From Symbiodinium natans (lineage: Eukaryota > Sar > Dinophyceae > Suessiales > Symbiodiniaceae), in NCBI GenBank assembly GCA_905221605.1, contig CAJNDS010002536.1, positions 126,001-190,000 on the forward strand: a stretch of 64,000 bases of DNA, given 5' to 3'. The position numbers and the translations under genes were made by a program. Below are positions 31,697 to 42,963 of the stretch, in pieces. Position 1 is the stretch's first letter; the number at the start of each line of letters is the position of its first letter. The notes under the pieces are model-generated. The model was not told the origin of the DNA and searched no databases. It was given only the letters and a program-made list of their open reading frames with translations.

Positions 31697-34600
31697 TCAT
31701 TAACAAATTGGAACAACCCGTAGTGAGCTCTGGACATCCCTGAACTTAGCTCACTAGCTCCAAGCCCCAACCTCAAATTAGGGTTCAAGTCTCGTTCTCG
31801 GTAGACAGCGCTCGGCCGGCATCTGCTACCTGAGAGTTCTCCTGTTCAGGAGCTCAAGGTTCTTTTTGGGTTCCTCTTGCGGGCATCTCAGGGTGACTTG
31901 CAAATCTTCTTCAGTCGCAGTCGGCGTCACAGGCTCCAGAAGCTACTCTGCTCGGATATCGGCCCAGCAGGTCTTGGCACCCCGTCCTGACTCTTCTGCA
32001 TGAGCTCCTGGGCAATTCTAATATCCGAAAGCTAGGGTTAGGGTTTAGGGTTTCAGGGTTTCAGGGTTTCAGGGTTTAGGGCTCAGGGTTTAGGGTTTAG
32101 GTTTTAGGGTTTGGGGTTTGGGGTTTAGGGAGGGGGGGGGGGCAAACCCTACGGCCCAGGATTTGCGCAGCCTGAAGGTCAAACCCTCCCGATCATGATG
32201 AGCCCTTCAGCACCTATAGGACCTAGCCCTCCTAAACCCTTCTCGAACGTCTGAGTCGCATGTGGGCTGACATTGGGGCTGGCCCTGGGCGAGCCCTCAA
32301 CACTAAACCCTCAACCCTAAAACCCTAAAACCCTAAAACCCTGAACCCTAAACCCTAAACCCCTGCGCAAGGGTGTCTCCTGGAGCTTCTGGTGCGCCTC
32401 GTTTCGCTCGCGGCGCAGCATGGCGCACTCCTTGCTGCGCTCCAGCAGCTCGGACTCCAGATGCCCTGCCTCGTGTTCTGAGAACAAGAAGCATAAGTCC
32501 TTGTGACTCTTTTGAGGACGTCAGCACAAAGACTCAGACTCTAAGCATCTCAGCCAATCCCAAACTGCGACCTCCCACATCTGCCACTCTTTTGAGCTCG
32601 CCTCGGATGCTCCAGTCTCCTGGGTTGACTCCAGATCGCCCTGGCATTGGCAAGTGTTGGCAAGGTCTGGGGTAGAGAAGAGATGCCCACATTTGAAGAC
32701 GGATGTGATCATTCAGAGGTTCAGGGAGCAAGAAGGGGTTTCCAAAATTAGTGGTACATTATTGGGGTCCCCATTTTCAGGGAGTCCGTCTGTTGGGGGG
32801 TCTTTTTTAGGGGTCCCCCTTAGTTTCGGAAACCCCCTCTTGATGGCTGAGTTCAACTCCGGGGCTTCCCGTGCCTGGAGGCGCTGGATTGCTGCGGCAT
32901 CTGCTGCACGTTGGCGTTGCAGATCCGTTAGGGCCTTTTGTAGGCTGGAATGCTGCTTGCTCTGTATGTTATGGCTCTTTCGGACTTGTACGACTTGATG
33001 AACCAAGACATCTAGAGCACCCATTCCCTTGTACCCAGTTATCCGCACCTGGCTCCGCTGCTCCAGCTGCAGCTCTGCCTCTTTGGGCGTGAGGAGTTCG
33101 CTGCGAGAAGGTGAACTTGGGTTTCGACTCTCGCACTCGCTGAAGTTTAGGTTTGGGGGGATGGGGGAGCGGCTATAAGGGTGTTGTCAACTCTGTGCTC
33201 TCAGAACTCGGATTGTTCGAGAATCCTTAAGATTCCTTAAGTTCCGGGAACTGGTTTTGGGTGCTTCGCAAGCCGTGGGCTTGCATACAAAGAAGCCGGC
33301 TGGGCCTTTGAGGCGTCAAACTATCCAAAATGAAAACCTGATACCCATGAGCAAGAGTGCCGCGAGAAAAGGGGCCAGACGAGACCATCCCCAATCCAAT
33401 GGACACCTTCTCCAATCCTAAGCTTGAAGGAGACCACCTATAGAAATATATAAGTATAAAAACACATACATAAACAAACAAACAAATTGTGCATTTATAT
33501 GTTCTGTATCTATTCACCTAAATCAAATTCTGTATGATTCTTCATGCTTTATGGCGGACTCTAGCGTGCTGCCTCTTTCAGCTTCGCCTCCAGCTCGTTG
33601 CTTGCCTTACGCTGGCGTTCGGGCTTGCGGAGTTGCACCTGGACCCTGAAATGCTGCGGGGTCCTGGAAATGCTGACTGGCTCGTATTCAACCCCTAAAC
33701 TCTTCCCAGTTATCCAAAGACAACAAAATGCCCAAAGCAAAATTCACCGCATCAACCAAACCCGACACATGGAACTAGAGCCGCACATTTTGCATGAATG
33801 GACCAGAGCAGCTCTTGTCTAACTGTATAATATTACGTGCCACTTGCTTGCCTGTTGCAACCGTCCGCCTTCAACCATTCCCTTGCAAGCCCTCGAAAGG
33901 CCCCACTGGTCCCGGAAGCCTCTTCAAACGGCTGCAACCGCCGGACTTCGAGCTGCAGGCGCTCCACCTCCAGAATCAGCACGCTTGGTTCACTGGACCC
34001 CGCAATCCCACATCCTGCTGTTCCCTGAGGCCCTGAGGCACCGCAAGGCCCAAAGCCTGGGGCTGACAGCACACCCCCACACAACGATGAGCAAATGAAA
34101 CGAACTTTTCCAGGATCCTCAAAGGACCCTTGCACAAGGGACCCGGCGACCCGGCGCGCGGAGCCTCTACCAATCTCTGACGAAGGCCCTCCGACTCCGC
34201 ATTGAGATTCTGGTGGGCCTCCCAGACTCTGAAGTGGTGCAGCACTCGACTTGTCTATGTTCAACGAACAGTAACACGCCGTGGGCTGTGACCAAGGAAC
34301 GGCGGGACCCGATTCCAAAACGACTGTGCGTCATGCGTGCAACTTAGGAAGCTGGCCGGTGCGAGCATTGTCATATGAGTGGGCGGGAAGGGTTTTCGAT
34401 GGCCAGAGTGACTCGAACCGGAAGCTACGTGGCCAGTGCAGGACAACTTCTGCACCTGCATGGTTCTCGCTTTTGGACAATCTAACGTCTGCTGAACAGT
34501 TCAGACTGCCACGTAGCATTCGTGGGCTTGCCTGGCATGCACAGACTACTACCATCAGTGACCTCACGCCAAGAACAAAAGGTTCATGCTGCTGACGATC

Positions 34601-35797
34601 ATTGTGCGCACATACTGTTGGCTAAGCGTTCGAGTTGACTTGCACTTGACGCGCTCACTCTGCACTCTGCAATGCGGAGGGTGCTGGAACCATCCACAAG
34701 AGGCTTCTCTCGCTCTCTCTTCCTTCCTTCCTTCCTTCCTTCCTTCCTTCCTTCCTTCCTTCCTTCCTTCCTTCCTTCCTTCCTTCCTTCCTTCCTTCCT
34801 TCCTTCCTTCCTTCCTTCCCCTTCCTGCCTTCCTTCCTTCCTCCCTTCCTTCCTTCTTGCCCTCCCTCCTTCCTTCCTTCCTTCCTTCCTCCTTCCTTCC
34901 TCCTTCCTTCCTTCCTCTTTCCTTCCTTCCTTCCTTCCGCCTTTCCTTCCTTCCGCCTTTCCTTCCTTCCTTCCTTCCTTCCTTCCTTTCCTTTCCTTCC
35001 TTCCTTCCTCCTCCTTCCTTCCTTGCCTTCCTTCCTTCCTTCCTCTTCCTTCCTTCCTTCCTTCCTTCCTTCCTCCTTCCTTCCTTCCTTGCCTTCCTTC
35101 CTTCCTTCCTTTCCTTCCTTCCCCTTCCTTCCTTCCTTCCTTCCTATCCTTCCTTCCTTCCTTCCTTCCTTCCTTCCTTCCTTCCTTCCTTCCTCTCTCT
35201 CCACACGCTTAGCCCCCCCCGAAGGGAGAGCTGCCCCGGAGGGCGCGCACGTCCCAGGTGTCATGCGAGACGGCCGCGTTTTCGCGGCCCGGCTGGGGTG
35301 GGGTTTCTGTCACGACATGGGGCGTTACCAGGCGAGCAGTTGGGCCCTCTGTGCCCCCAGCAAAAGGTTTCCTGTCCCTCTTTGGGGTGAAAATCTGTTA
35401 GTCGCTGCTGGCCCCCTCATGTGTACGTCTTCTTCTTGAATCCACGCTTTCTGGTAATTGGTGTTGTCGGCGTTGTAGTCCCCATCCTCTCGGCTTCTTT
35501 CCTCCTCCCCGGTCTTCTTCTTCCGACTGCGATGACGTGAACTCCTCCGTGGGTTCCCTGGAGTGCGTGTGGTCTTGCAGGTGAGGTGGGGGTGGAGAGT
35601 GTGTGTGCTGTGGGTACGGGTGCGGTGTGCCGACGGGCGGTTCGTCTGGGGCGTTGGGGAAAGGTTGGCATGTTCCAGCTGGCCGTGCCTGTGTTGTGGG
35701 TGGGGGCGGATCCCATGGAACGGTCTCCTGCGTGCCTCCTCCTGCACCCTCCCTCGCCTGCTCTGTGTTTGTGTCGCGTCCGCCCCCGGCCCTCCCC

Positions 35798-35833
<36 letters not shown>

Positions 35834-38800
35834 GTTGCGTGCTATCTTGAAAAGCTACATCCTTCTTTGGGGTTCTGATTTAGGCAGTTTGGCAAACCCT
35901 GGGATCTTGCATTGACCCGGCGCCTGCTGCCACTGAGCGTTCATTCGCAGGAGCTGAGCGACCTGACCCTCCAGCCCAGCTTTCTGCTGGTGGTCCGTGG
36001 TGAGATTCCTGAGATGTCTTTGCAGTGAGGCCCTTCAACATGGCACCTGTAGAATCCCCTTGAGTGACTGCAAGCGAGGCTCTGACACGCCTCCCTTAAC
36101 GTCTCCACCTGCTTGGTGAGATTGTTGCAGTGCTCCTGGTATGAGATGGCAATTTGCCTCTGTTCTTCCTTTTGACGTGCCTCCTCTTGGTAGGAGTTCT
36201 GTAACATCTGGTATTGCTCCGTGCTTTGGCTTGCTCTGCTTGCTGCCTCAGCGAGCTGCTGCTCGAGGTGTCGGACCTGTTGCACAAGTGCTTCACGTTC
36301 AGCAGTCAGGCGGGCTGCTTCTTCGGCTTGTGGCTGAGCTGCATCTCCGTTCGGCACCTGGATGTCTGTGGGGGACAGAGCCATCTTACACAAGCGCCGT
36401 CCTTCTTTGTAGCTGCAGAACCTTACCGAAGCCTATGTAGGGATATCTGAAGTAGCAGCGAAAGCTTGGACTGCGAAGTCTCAAGTCAAACGACACAGGT
36501 ACAGCACTACCAGAGCAACTAAAAACTATGACTGCGCAGAACTCACCCGAACTTATTGTCTGAGTGTATTGCACGAATGCAGGATGAGAAACTACTTGAT
36601 TCTGTATGGGCGTGGACAGCTCCGGGATTTTGTAAATCACGAAACCTGTTCCGGAAGTCGGTCCAGACGTAGGTGCTGCTTTCTTTTGGGTGGAGGGGAT
36701 AGAAGAAGGGGGGCGGATGTAGAGTCAACTAGCAAAGTGGTGCACAAGTTTCATGCGGTTGCCGCAAGGTGCTTTCGGGCCACCAGATTTGCACCAGTTG
36801 CATCTTCATGTGTTCGACCTTTTTCAATATGGGGGTCTACGAAAAGAGGGATTCCCTTACAGGGCGGGACCTGTCCCGACGTGGGCTCACGAAATGCCTC
36901 CGCTTGGCTTTGGCTACTTTTGAGTTTCTTTCTTGCGGCTTTTTGCTTTTCAGAATTTATGCCATGTCGCTCAACATTCTGTCGGCTTTGTTGTGTTTGG
37001 TCTGCGTCCTTTGCCCACGCGTCATCGAGCTATTTCGGTGTTGTTGTTTGAAGTTTGGTATTGCTGAATGTCTGGTTCCGAGTCAGGTCTCTTGATTCCA
37101 TTCTTTGTGCTTCCTACCTTCATTTTACCTTTTCTCCTTGCCATTGGCATTCAACAGGCGTCTTTCCCGCTTCCGACGTCAAGCCTTCAAGCATGATGAT
37201 CCTACCACAGTCTCCTTATAGCACCTTGTTAAGACGTGATCCTTCTTTTGGCTACGCAGAGAAACCGAGCTCCGAGCGCCCTGATGGGAGTTGTCCGCGC
37301 TTTGGCGAGCAGCGATCTGTGCTTCGAGCTCTTTTGCTAGGGATGAGCACTGCTCTTGCAGTGTTGCTACGAGATGCTTCTGTTCCTCCTTTTGCCTTGC
37401 CTCCTCCTGCAGCGATGATGCGAGCTTTTGCTGGTCCTCCACGTTTCGGCTGACGGCACTGGAAGCATCCGCCAGCTGCTTCTCAAGGTGCTGCACTTGC
37501 TGTGCCAGGGCATCGCGTTCTGTCGACAACCGTGTGGCCTCCCGAGCGGTGAGTCTACAGCAAGGGTGCTTGAAGCTCTACCTAGGTCTGCACAACTACA
37601 ACTCAGCTCAACAGAAACCATCGCGTACAGTAAAACCACTGTTAGCTCAAATTTTAACTGGGTGCATGGGTTCATTGGAACTAAGAAACTTAAGATACTC
37701 TAGTGACGGAAAACCGTTTTCTTATACAACGTTTTTTTACTGTAGCTCAGGAAGAAGACGGCTCACAGTACTGTACGGGTTGCTTTTATTCTCCTATGGC
37801 CCCGCCTCCTCCTGCAGCGATGATGCAAGCTTTTGCCGGTCCTCCACGTTTCGGCTGACGGCACTGGAAGCATCCGCCAGCTGCTTCTCAAGGTGCTGCA
37901 CTTGCTGTGCCAGGGCATCGCGTTCTGTCGACAAGCGGGTGGCCTCCCGAGTGGTGAGTCTACAGCAAGGGTGCTTGAAGCTCTACCTAGGTCTGCACAA
38001 CTACTAGTACAACTCACTTCAAGAGCCGCAAGCTCTTCTGCACGTACTTGTAACTCAGAAAGACCACGGCTTGCAGTGTTGTACTGGTTGCTTCTATTCA
38101 TCCTTTTGCCCCGCCTCCTGCTGCAGCGATGCTTGCACCCGTTGCTGGTCGTCCATGTCTCGGCTGACGGCGCTGGAAGCATCCGCTAGTTGCTTCTCAA
38201 GCTGCTGCACTTGCTGTGCCAGCGCATCGCGTTCTGATGACACGCGGGTGGCCTCTCGAGGGCAAGGTGAGGGTGCTAGCTAGGTCTGCACAGCTACAAA
38301 CTACATTTGAAGGAAGCAAACCGTTTCTGCAGTTGCCTGTGGCACTTGAAGCTGCAGCCAGGCTTGCACGGTTGTAAGCCAGTTTTCCCATTCCGTGGCT
38401 ACCGTTGAGGTGTAAATCTTGAACATCTAGCACAAAACAGAAGCAAATCACTGACGACACAAGCCGAATCATGCACGATGTGCATGTGGCCTTTCCTCTG
38501 GCCTTCACAAGGCAAAGGCCACTTCCGGATTGCGCATGTCAAGCTGCTCATCTCACACCCTTCCTTGCATCATAAAAACCAGAAACAAATCACAGGCCAG
38601 ACAGCCGATATGCCGATTCCGCCCCTTTCTGCCTTTCGCAATTCAGAGCCGCATGACAGAGGACACAACTTCTCACATTTCGCCTTGTTCCTGCCTTCAC
38701 GAACAAGAAACGATGCAACAAATAAATCCGCCGAGGCCTCGGGCCGGAGGTGTATAGGTTGTCAGAACAGGCACCCCCCTCCAAATCCCCCCACACCCAA

Positions 38801-41479
38801 AGCCCTTTTTCGGACGCCTTTTTTTGGCCTCAAATGGGTACCCCCCAAGCGGACGGTTCGCCAGGACCAGAGGCAGTTGCAAAGCCTTTTTGGCAGGGCC
38901 CCCCGCCCCCCCCCCCCCCCACCCCCCCCCCACCCCCCCCCCCCACCCCCCCCCCCACCCCCCCCCCTTCCCCCCCCCCCCCCCCCCCCCTCCCCCCACC
39001 CCACCCCCCCCACCCCGCCCTCCCCTCCCCCCCACCCTGCCGAAGAGTCGCCTTAAACCTTAAGGTGTCTGGCTCAACCCTACGATCACTCCAAGCCGAA
39101 CCCTAAACCCAAAAAAACCCTCAACCCCAAAGCGTGAACCTTGAGCCCCAACCCCAAACCCCAAACCATAAACCATAAACCCGGAACCAACCCTTATTGC
39201 TTGGGGTCCAGCGACTTGGGCGCTGCGGAATCACCATGCTCACGCGGATGCGCTGGGCCGGGCCGAGGCGGGTCGCGTAGCGTTAAAATTACAAATGAGA
39301 CCAGTCCACATGTCAACTGCGCCCGCGTTGCCTTCACGCCGCAGAAAGTATTTCAGATCGCATCAGCCTTGCTTACCGCCTTTACATAGTGCTGCTCAGT
39401 ATAACCTACCCGGGAGGAGGCATATGACGGGCAGACCTCGAAACTCCAACCGCGCGGTAAGCCTGAACCCTCCACCTCGTATCTCCAAAACGAACACAAC
39501 GAAAACCAATCTAAATATAACAAACAGTCCTAAATAAACAACTAGACCTCCGTTGCTTTCTGCCGGAAGAATGTGTTCGCCCCGCCTCCTCCTGCAGCGA
39601 CGATGCAAGCTTTTGCTGGTCCTCCACGTTTCGGCTGACGGCGCCGGCAGCATCTGCCAGTTGCTTCTCAAGCAGCTGCACTTGCTGGGCCAGTGCGTCG
39701 CGCTCTGCTGACAAGCGCGCGGCCTCCTGGGTCCGTATAAAACTGTCGAGCTTCCAAAGTCGATGCGGCCTTAATTGGCTCTCCTTAACATCTCTACTCT
39801 CGCCCCTGAACAGTGCCCGACCCGTCCTCCTGAACATTGGCAGCACTATGGCCAGCTTCGCTCAGCGCGTCAACCTGCTTGGTGAGGGAAGCGCACTGCT
39901 CCTGATATGACAAAGCGAGTTGCCGCTGCTCCTCCTTCTGGCGGGCTTCTTCCTGATATTGCTCTGCAGTGTGTCTGGCCAAACTGCTCGCTTCTTTCAG
40001 TTGCGTCTCCAGCTGCTGGACTTTCTGGGTGTGAGCCTCGTGCTCGGCGGCCAGCTCACTTGTCCGCGTTGCGTCCCCATTAGGCACAGCTGGAGGTGCC
40101 TGGTACAAAAAAGGGCCCTCTTGTCCCAAAAAAGTAAACTGTGCGGCACATTCTCTGCCAAGTCTTACTGTGTCAATGCAACTTATATATGGTCCAGAAC
40201 CAGGTGCAGGAATTCAAAACAACAACGTCCGAAACCCGTCCTCTGTCTTGAGGGCTTCGACTTGCTTCTCTAAAGCGGCGCACTTCTCCTGCAGAGCCAC
40301 GGCCAACTGCTTCTGTTCCTCCTTTTGCCGTGCCTCCTCCTGAAGCGACTCCTGTAGCCTTTGCTGGTCCTCCATGTTTTGGCTGGCGGCGCTGGAAGCT
40401 AAAGCAGAAGCATCCGCCAGTTGCTTCTCCAGCTGCTGCACTTGCTGGGCCAGTGCGTCGCGGTCTGCTGACAAGCGTGCGGCCTCTCAAACTACATCAG
40501 CCAAGGCGTGGATACACTTTTCTATCTCTCTCTCCTCTTCTTCTTCTGCTACTTAGGGAACCTGAAAGTCCTGTCCTTCTTTGAAACTCCCCCCAGGAGG
40601 CTGGTTCTTGTTGTGTGAGGTTTCCCTGTGCATTCTATTACAACCCTTGTGTCTCTCTCTTCTTTGTCTGCCGTACCCGTGAATGGCCTTCAATTCACAT
40701 TTGATGTGCTTAGCTGCAATGGCTCCCGACTACCAAACCAGCATAGAAGGGTTGATTGGGCTCGGGAAAACGCGCCCCAGCCTGCGAGTCCTCGCTTTGA
40801 GCTTCCTGAAGCATCGCAACCTGTTGCGTAAGAGACGCGCACTTCTCCTGGTATGATGCGGCAAGCTGCCTTTGCTCCTCCTTTTGGCGAGATTCCTCTT
40901 GGCAGGAGCTCTGCAGCTTTTGGTACTGCTCTGCGCTCCACTTGGCTTCGCTTGCTGCGTCTGCAAGTTGCTTTTGAAGCTGGCCCACTTGCTGCGACAA
41001 GGCTTCGTGTTCTGCCAGCAGAGTGGGGTCTTTACTCGCTGCTTCTGCACCTGCGTCGTCGCTGGTAGTCAAAGCTGCCAGTGCCTGCTCAGGGTCGGCA
41101 CAGCCTTCACCAGGCTCTTATATATAGACTCCTTCCTGATTAAGTGTTGAGAATACGCGGATTACGTCTTCAATTTTCAGAGCTTCTCGCTACTTTTCCG
41201 CTATTCAGGGTTCAGGGGTGACTGAGAATGCCTAAAGCCGCAGCTACTTAACTGTTCACCTTGACCCTCATTCTGCTAAACCCTGCAGCTAAACCCAAAG
41301 ATGAAGAGCCAATCCAAATTTGAGAGGCCCAGTGCCAGACTCTTCTGGTGTAGCCCTGATTCGCCCCCAAGAAGCCTAACCAGCTCCAAGCCCGAGGATT
41401 TTGAACTCACCCCGAACCAAACCTCCCGCAAAGGCTCTAAAACTGGGAGAGCCACGGGCCTTGCTTCCGAAACCGATGC
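29883..41479 (-). CDS. Golgin-like coiled-coil protein with split GRIP/GRIP-related C-terminus
   Basis: Predicted exons in order: 41479-41423, 41084-40803, 40483-40256, 40099-39857, 39723-39586, 38252-38115, 37943-37806, 37538-37323, 36357-36089, 34228-34151, 33992-33920, about 33605-33583, 33100-33049, 32961-32883, 32477-32387, 31575-31497, 31254-31201, 30674-30577, 30373-30319 and about 29969 to the stop at 29883. Phases agree throughout, for at least about 820 residues. The first part is heptad-rich (ERDALAQQVQHLEKQLADAS, QEEARQKEEQKQL). The C-terminus reads VDKRMVTQMLAAYLEQRENP, then 30373-30319 ILHKMADLLGFTSAEREQ, then IGLADLTDRFVDFLMEESEA and stop. This resembles GRIP or GRIP-related domains, which tether golgins to Arl/Arf on trans-Golgi membranes. 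Most introns start with GC. Intron contents include TTCC tracts, a 74-C run and telomere-type repeats. The start codon was not identified and the 33605 microexon is doubtful. An alternative is a generic coiled-coil protein, but the C-terminal match argues for a golgin. Confidence 0.82.
30319..30674 (-). other. GRIP-like domain split across two exons (within the golgin-like gene)
   Basis: Exon 30674-30577 encodes ESRERPFLVDKRMVTQML followed by AAYLEQRENPGPQQ and ends in phase 2 at a GC donor. Exon 30373-30319 starts after CCCAG|G and completes the Glu codon before ILHKMADLLGF. Joining them gives the pattern hydrophobic helix, variable loop, LLxFTxxEREQ that is typical of GRIP-type domains. The intron is 203 bp. 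Confidence 0.7.
31622..31695. repeat. 74-nt uninterrupted C homopolymer
   Basis: A continuous run of 74 C on plus (G on the transcribed strand). It lies in the intron just before the 31575-31497 exon of the golgin-like gene. The true length may be altered by sequencing or assembly. Confidence 0.9.
32033..32364. repeat. Inverted pair of degenerate telomere-type tracts
   Basis: About 32033-32131 is TTTAGGG-like (GGGTTAGGGTTTAGGGTTTC with TTTCAGGG variants). About 32304-32364 is CCCTAAA-like (CAACCCTAAAACCCTAAAAC). They face each other across about 170 bp. The pair lies in the golgin-like gene intron between exons at 32387 and 31575. Confidence 0.85.
34721..35194. repeat. Long TTCC microsatellite
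   Basis: Nearly 475 bp of TTCC repeats with a few TCCC, GCC and TTT interruptions, inside the largest intron of the golgin-like gene. Long frames of Phe/Leu/Pro/Ser on plus and Lys/Arg/Glu/Gly on minus are artefacts of the repeat. Confidence 0.97.
35430..35545 (-). CDS. Possible extra exon within golgin intron
   Basis: The minus frame reads RHRSRKKKTGEEERSREDGD then YNADNTNYQKAWIQEEDVHM. It is highly charged. It lies between golgin exons at 36089 and 34228, which already join in phase, so it is either an optional exon or chance. Confidence 0.2.
35800..35831. repeat. TC dinucleotide microsatellite
   Basis: About 15 uninterrupted CT units in the golgin-like gene intron. Confidence 0.95.
37399..38009. 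repeat. 405-bp-period tandem duplication carrying a coiled-coil exon
   Basis: About 205 bp at 37399-37604 and 37804-38009 are almost identical. The block spans the coiled-coil exon plus the upstream intron segment GGTGAGTCTACAGCAAGGGTG through AGGTCTGCACAACTAC. A shorter relic of the same intron segment (GCTAGCTAGGTCTGCACAGC) occurs at about 38274, so the 38252-38115 exon is an older copy of the same unit. Confidence 0.9.
38899..39035. repeat. C-rich tract with spaced A/T (i-motif/G4-capable)
   Basis: Runs of 8-16 C separated by single A or T bases over about 130 bp, in the golgin-like gene intron between 39586 and 38252. Open Pro-rich and Gly-rich frames here are artefacts. Confidence 0.9.
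39098..39182. repeat. Degenerate CCCTAAA/CCCCAAA tract
   Basis: GAACCCTAAACCC, AACCCCAAACCCC and AACCATAAACCATAAACCC variants of the telomere-type unit, in the same intron as the C-rich tract. Confidence 0.75.
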
Positions 41480-42764
41480 CTGCACTGCTCACCTTGCTGC
41501 CAAGCTCCAAGCCCTGGCGGTTGCTACGAACCGCTCAGCAGGGATCCCTCCATGTCTCAGACGGGCCAAGGCCGAACCAAGCAGTAAGCATCGCACCCCA
41601 ACACCACCCCACCGCCCCCCCTGCTTCTGAGAATTCTGGGCTTCAAGGGCCCACAAGCTCAGGATGCTACTGGGTAGGATGTCCAAAAAAGTCTTCTGAA
41701 CATGAAGGTGACGCCGGGCTTGCAGGTGTAATGTGGTGCAGTCTGGTGCAACTATCCTCGAAATCTTACGGGAGCATCCTCTCAGCATCTAGATGTCTTC
41801 ATCTTGTCAGTTCAGAATGCTCCGGGTCTCCTACCTGGGTTGGAGACTTTGGATGTGGATATTTAAGTAGCCGTGATCATGATCATGCGAGGGATAATGC
41901 TGAATGTTCAACCGTTTCTCGTGCAAGACCCAAAGTCCACAAATGTGCGAAATAGCAGGTTCAAGACATGAGGGTCCCTGTATGATGCAGGCATATTGAG
42001 GGCGCTTCATAATGGTGGAATTCAGATGCCGACCTTGGTCCCGATCTCCAGGCCAGCGCTGCCAACTTTTCCCAGATCAAAGCCCTGCCTGGGTGAGCCA
42101 TGTTTGCTGTCAAACTAGACTGAAAAAATACAAGGATCATGCCTGCGTAGACGCAGACAGCGCAAGACCCCTTCGAGGACCTTTCAGGAGCACTCAAAGG
42201 CCCAAAAGCGACGATTGTTCTGCACATCTTCTGCAACATCGCGAAAGACAAATCGCCCAGACCGGACGAACAACACGAATCCATTCCAAGAACCAGAGAG
42301 CCAGAGAGCAGGAAAGTATGCGTTTGTCATGTTTGTGACACGAAGTCAGTGAAGCCTCAAACAGACAACGGAACGGAACGTCCACGGGAACTGGGCTACT
42401 TGGTTTTTGCAAGATTTAAGCCAAAGCCACCCGGATGTGAGAGCCGCGCGTCACAGCGTGGCCACAAGCAATCAGAATGCAAGAGCTGCAGGTGCCCTAA
42501 ACCCCTGCTTCTTTGCATTGGGGCATTCCTAAACCCTCAACCCAGCTGTACCTTGACCTCTGATTGCGCTTCCATCTTTGCTCTGGCTCCAAAGTACTTC
42601 CTGTTCTTCCTAGAATGAAAAGTAGAGCAGCAAGAGGAAGGTGACACCTGGACTCACAGGTCCAAGAAGCTCCATGACACTCCCACCCAGGCTGCGCATG
42701 GTGCTGCCAAGACCAGACATGAATGACGCTGCCGCCGGCTCCTCCGCTGGAGCTGCCACGAACT

Positions 42765-42918
42765 GCTAACCACTAACCACTATAACTCCTAACGACGAAC
42801 GATTAACCACTAAGTACGAACTACCGACGACTAATTTCTCACCACGAACTACGAACTGCCAACTACTACCTACTAACTCGAACTACGAACTACGAACTAC
42901 TAACTGCGAACTGACTAA
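42765..42918. repeat. ACGAACTAC-type minisatellite
   Basis: Degenerate repeats of ACTAACCACTA, ACGAACTACGAACTAC and relatives. Nothing else is supported between 41480 and 42960 apart from a weak minus frame at about 41500-41590 (RHGGIPAERFVATARAWSLA). Confidence 0.85.
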
Positions 42919-42963
42919 CACGACTTGCCGCGACTTACGGCTCGCACTTCCCTTGCAGCAGAC

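Noticed and set aside
34586-35439. Long open frames on both strands over the TTCC tract
   Set aside because: Tetranucleotide repeats produce Phe/Leu/Pro/Ser or Lys/Glu/Gly/Arg frames with no stops; no protein signal.
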